This document shows positions 13,719 through 14,896 of a stretch of DNA of 14,896 bases, in pieces. A program made the translations under genes and the position numbers. Position 1 is the first letter of the stretch. Every line of letters starts with the position of its first letter. Source of the DNA: Oscillospiraceae bacterium (lineage in GTDB: Bacteria; Bacillota; Clostridia; Oscillospirales; Ruminococcaceae); assembly GCA_003512525.1 (NCBI GenBank), contig DOQG01000005.1:24615-39510 (forward strand), read 5' to 3'. A model generated the notes under the pieces. That model was not told the DNA's origin, did not search any database, and worked only from the letters and a program-made list of their open reading frames with translations.

Positions 13719-14388
13719 TTTTTTCCTCATCGCCGCTGTATTCAGGCTCTTCTTTATTATCAATGTCCTTTTCGTCATTTCTCGCTCTGAGTCTTGGCAT
13801 ACGCGACGCAATAGTGTCAAAACGGATAATATGAGCACTTAAATTAGATATGCTGAAAGTGCTTCTTAATTTGTCAACATCTATCTGCTTTCTTGTTGTA
13901 TTCAGAAAGTCAACAGCCATTATAAGTGATACTGTAGCGCTCGCCGCACAAATAAACTGATGCGGCAGGCTATTCAGCACAAACATAGTAACGTCCGAAA
14001 CAACATAAGTCACGAACAATCCCATAACGCCCCAGAAAAGCGAAGATATAAGCGATATTCTGTTTTTATAGGTTATCCTGAACATACTGTAATCCCAGAA
14101 CTGCTTACCGAACATGGTTTCCATAAGCCAGCCCGTAAAGTACTCAAGCGCCGTGCAGGCAATCAGAGCCACAAAGAAAACCTCGAACCCATTATTTCTG
14201 AACGGATGACAGATAAACAAAAGAAGCAGTCCGCCCACTCCGTATATAGGGATATACGGACCTTTGAGAAATCCTCGGTTTATAGGGCGCCTGTGATACA
14301 GCGACTCTATAGTCGACTCCTGTACCCACCCTATCATACAATACATACAGAACGTAAACATCCAATATTCAATTCCGAAATGTTCCAT
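13711..14388 (-). CDS. Putative ABC transporter CmpB-family membrane protein (225 aa)
   Basis: The sequence shows conserved marks of the CmpB family: GWVQES (20-25), NRGFLKGPYIPIYGVGG (37-53) and LEYFTGWLMETMFGKQFWDY (81-100). About five membrane helices (near 8-22, 49-62, 68-88, 112-134 and 142-160) are followed by a charged cytoplasmic tail ending in an acidic stretch. Despite the family name, no ATPase or binding-protein gene is adjacent, and a transport role is unproven. GGAG lies about 6 bases before the ATG. It is the first gene of a two-gene unit with the HD protein, under the promoter at 14482-14510. Confidence 0.85.
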   Translation of the reverse strand: MEHFGIEYWMFTFCMYCMIGWVQESTIESLYHRRPINRGFLKGPYIPIYGVGGLLLLFICHPFRNNGFEVFFVALIACTALEYFTGWLMETMFGKQFWDYSMFRITYKNRISLISSLFWGVMGLFVTYVVSDVTMFVLNSLPHQFICAASATVSLIMAVDFLNTTRKQIDVDKLRSTFSISNLSAHIIRFDTIASRMPRLRARNDEKDIDNKEEPEYSGDEEKND

Positions 14389-14481
14389 AATTTTCTCCGA
14401 TTTATACTATGACGCAGTTCTGCAAAAAATTCTTTTTGAGGATACGGCATATTCCGCCAAAATATCCACTTCTCCGAGTTT

Positions 14482-14510
14482 ATTATATAATATCTGTTAA
14501 TTAAAGTCAA
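14482..14510 (-). promoter_or_regulatory. Sigma-A promoter of the CmpB-HD unit
   Basis: On the minus strand TTGACT (14510-14505) and a perfect TATAAT (14487-14482) are separated by 17 bases. RNA should start near 14475, giving a leader of about 85 bases before the gene at 14388. I see no riboswitch-like core in that leader. Confidence 0.85.
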
Positions 14511-14749
14511 TTAAATTAGCAACTGTTTTGCAGGCACACCCGATTTTTTGTGAAAACTGTTAAACGGGAATGGGCTGTCGGAACAAAAATCAGTAAAGTT
14601 AACATTCAGTTAATAAACGAAAAGGCGCTGTGACACAACTCCTCTGCTTATCTAATTCCATTAAAATTACAATGCAACATATTGCAAAAAAACATAACAA
14701 TAAATATATAGCCAACAACGCTGAAAACAGTTTCTATACCGACAAGGTG
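14511..14749. other. AT-rich intergenic stretch with no recognised gene
   Basis: About 240 bases with stops in all frames at short intervals. I find no tRNA, no clear hairpin terminator and no promoter that stands out from the AT-rich background. It separates the CmpB-HD promoter from the possible gene end at the window edge. Confidence 0.6.
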
Positions 14750-14896
14750 TTAATAATTTCGTGAGTAAATCCGTGCAACTGCACTGTCACCGAAATTTCC
14801 AAAAGACGCACTATCCAAAGATATCTGTACAGTCCCCCGGGTCGAACAGAGCGTCAGCGCCCCGCTTATAACGGGATTTGAAACGCAATCGTTTGT
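14750..14896 (-). CDS. Possible 3' end of a minus-strand gene (48 codons, open at edge)
   Basis: From the window end the minus strand stays open for 48 codons in one frame to TAA at 14750-14752, reading for example GTVQISLDSASFGNFGDSA near its centre. The DNA is more GC-rich than the stretch beside it, as expected for coding sequence. The other two minus frames close sooner, and the best plus-strand reading (from a GTG at 14761) stops at 37 codons. I do not recognise a family, the start lies outside the window, and no terminator hairpin follows the stop, so this may be chance. Confidence 0.3.
   Translation of the reverse strand, partial: TNDCVSNPVISGALTLCSTRGTVQISLDSASFGNFGDSAVARIYSRNY

Noticed and set aside
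13437..13842. Plus-strand frames opposite the HD-domain gene
   Set aside because: Antisense readings, His- and Cys-rich, with no ribosome site; the HD motifs on the other strand are clear.
13960..14412. 150-codon plus-strand frame over the CmpB-family gene
   Set aside because: The opposite strand has conserved family motifs, membrane helices, a ribosome site and a promoter; this frame has none.
14800..14896. tRNA or tmRNA end suggested by TTCAAATCC on the minus strand near the edge
   Set aside because: The bases on either side do not pair as a T stem, and no acceptor or anticodon arm fits.

Overview
The window looks like chromosomal DNA of an anaerobic, low-to-moderate GC Gram-positive bacterium of the class Clostridia, probably a gut member of the Oscillospirales/Ruminococcaceae (an [Eubacterium] siraeum-like genome would fit, but this is inference). 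The grounds are strong AGGAG-type ribosome sites, sigma-A promoters of the TTGACT-17-TATAAT kind, the lon-engB gene order known from Firmicutes, and a CmpB-family membrane protein next to a small HD-domain protein.

Layout. (1) 1-231: one copy, reversed and cut by the window edge, of a GC-rich structured intergenic repeat, then a 16-bp terminator hairpin. (2) 232-2582, minus strand: two genes of unknown role, a two-helix membrane protein with PH/YcxB-like halves and a 487-residue soluble protein translated just behind it. (3) 2797-6147, plus strand: consensus promoter and ilvB-ilvN-ilvC, the first two enzymatic steps of branched-chain amino-acid synthesis. (4) 6183-6415: a second repeat copy with imperfect terminal inverted repeats, bracketed by two near-identical GAGA-loop hairpins. 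(5) 6434-11750, plus strand: two tandem promoters and lon-engB-rlmN-like-aroB, closed by a strong terminator; it joins protein quality control, ribosome assembly, rRNA/tRNA methylation and the shikimate pathway. (6) 11786-13190: a degraded accessory island holding a rhuM 3' remnant, an intact XRE regulator with a membrane domain, a short membrane ORF that looks truncated, and the 3' end of an AlbA_2/RecG-like ATP-binding protein gene. The terminators at its two edges share the same 10-bp stem core. (7) 13239-14510, minus strand: a CmpB-family membrane protein and an HD-domain protein overlapping by 8 bp behind a consensus promoter. (8) 14511-14896: mostly unassigned, with a possible 3' end of a minus-strand gene at the edge.

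The housekeeping genes have their expected catalytic residues. The most unusual parts are the MITE-like repeat with its duplicated hairpins, the paired inverted sites around the lon promoters, the gene-fragment island between matching terminators, the unknown gene pair at the left and the RlmN/Cfr-family enzyme in an unexpected place. No clearly new defence or mobile system is visible, and there is no CRISPR array, tRNA or rRNA.
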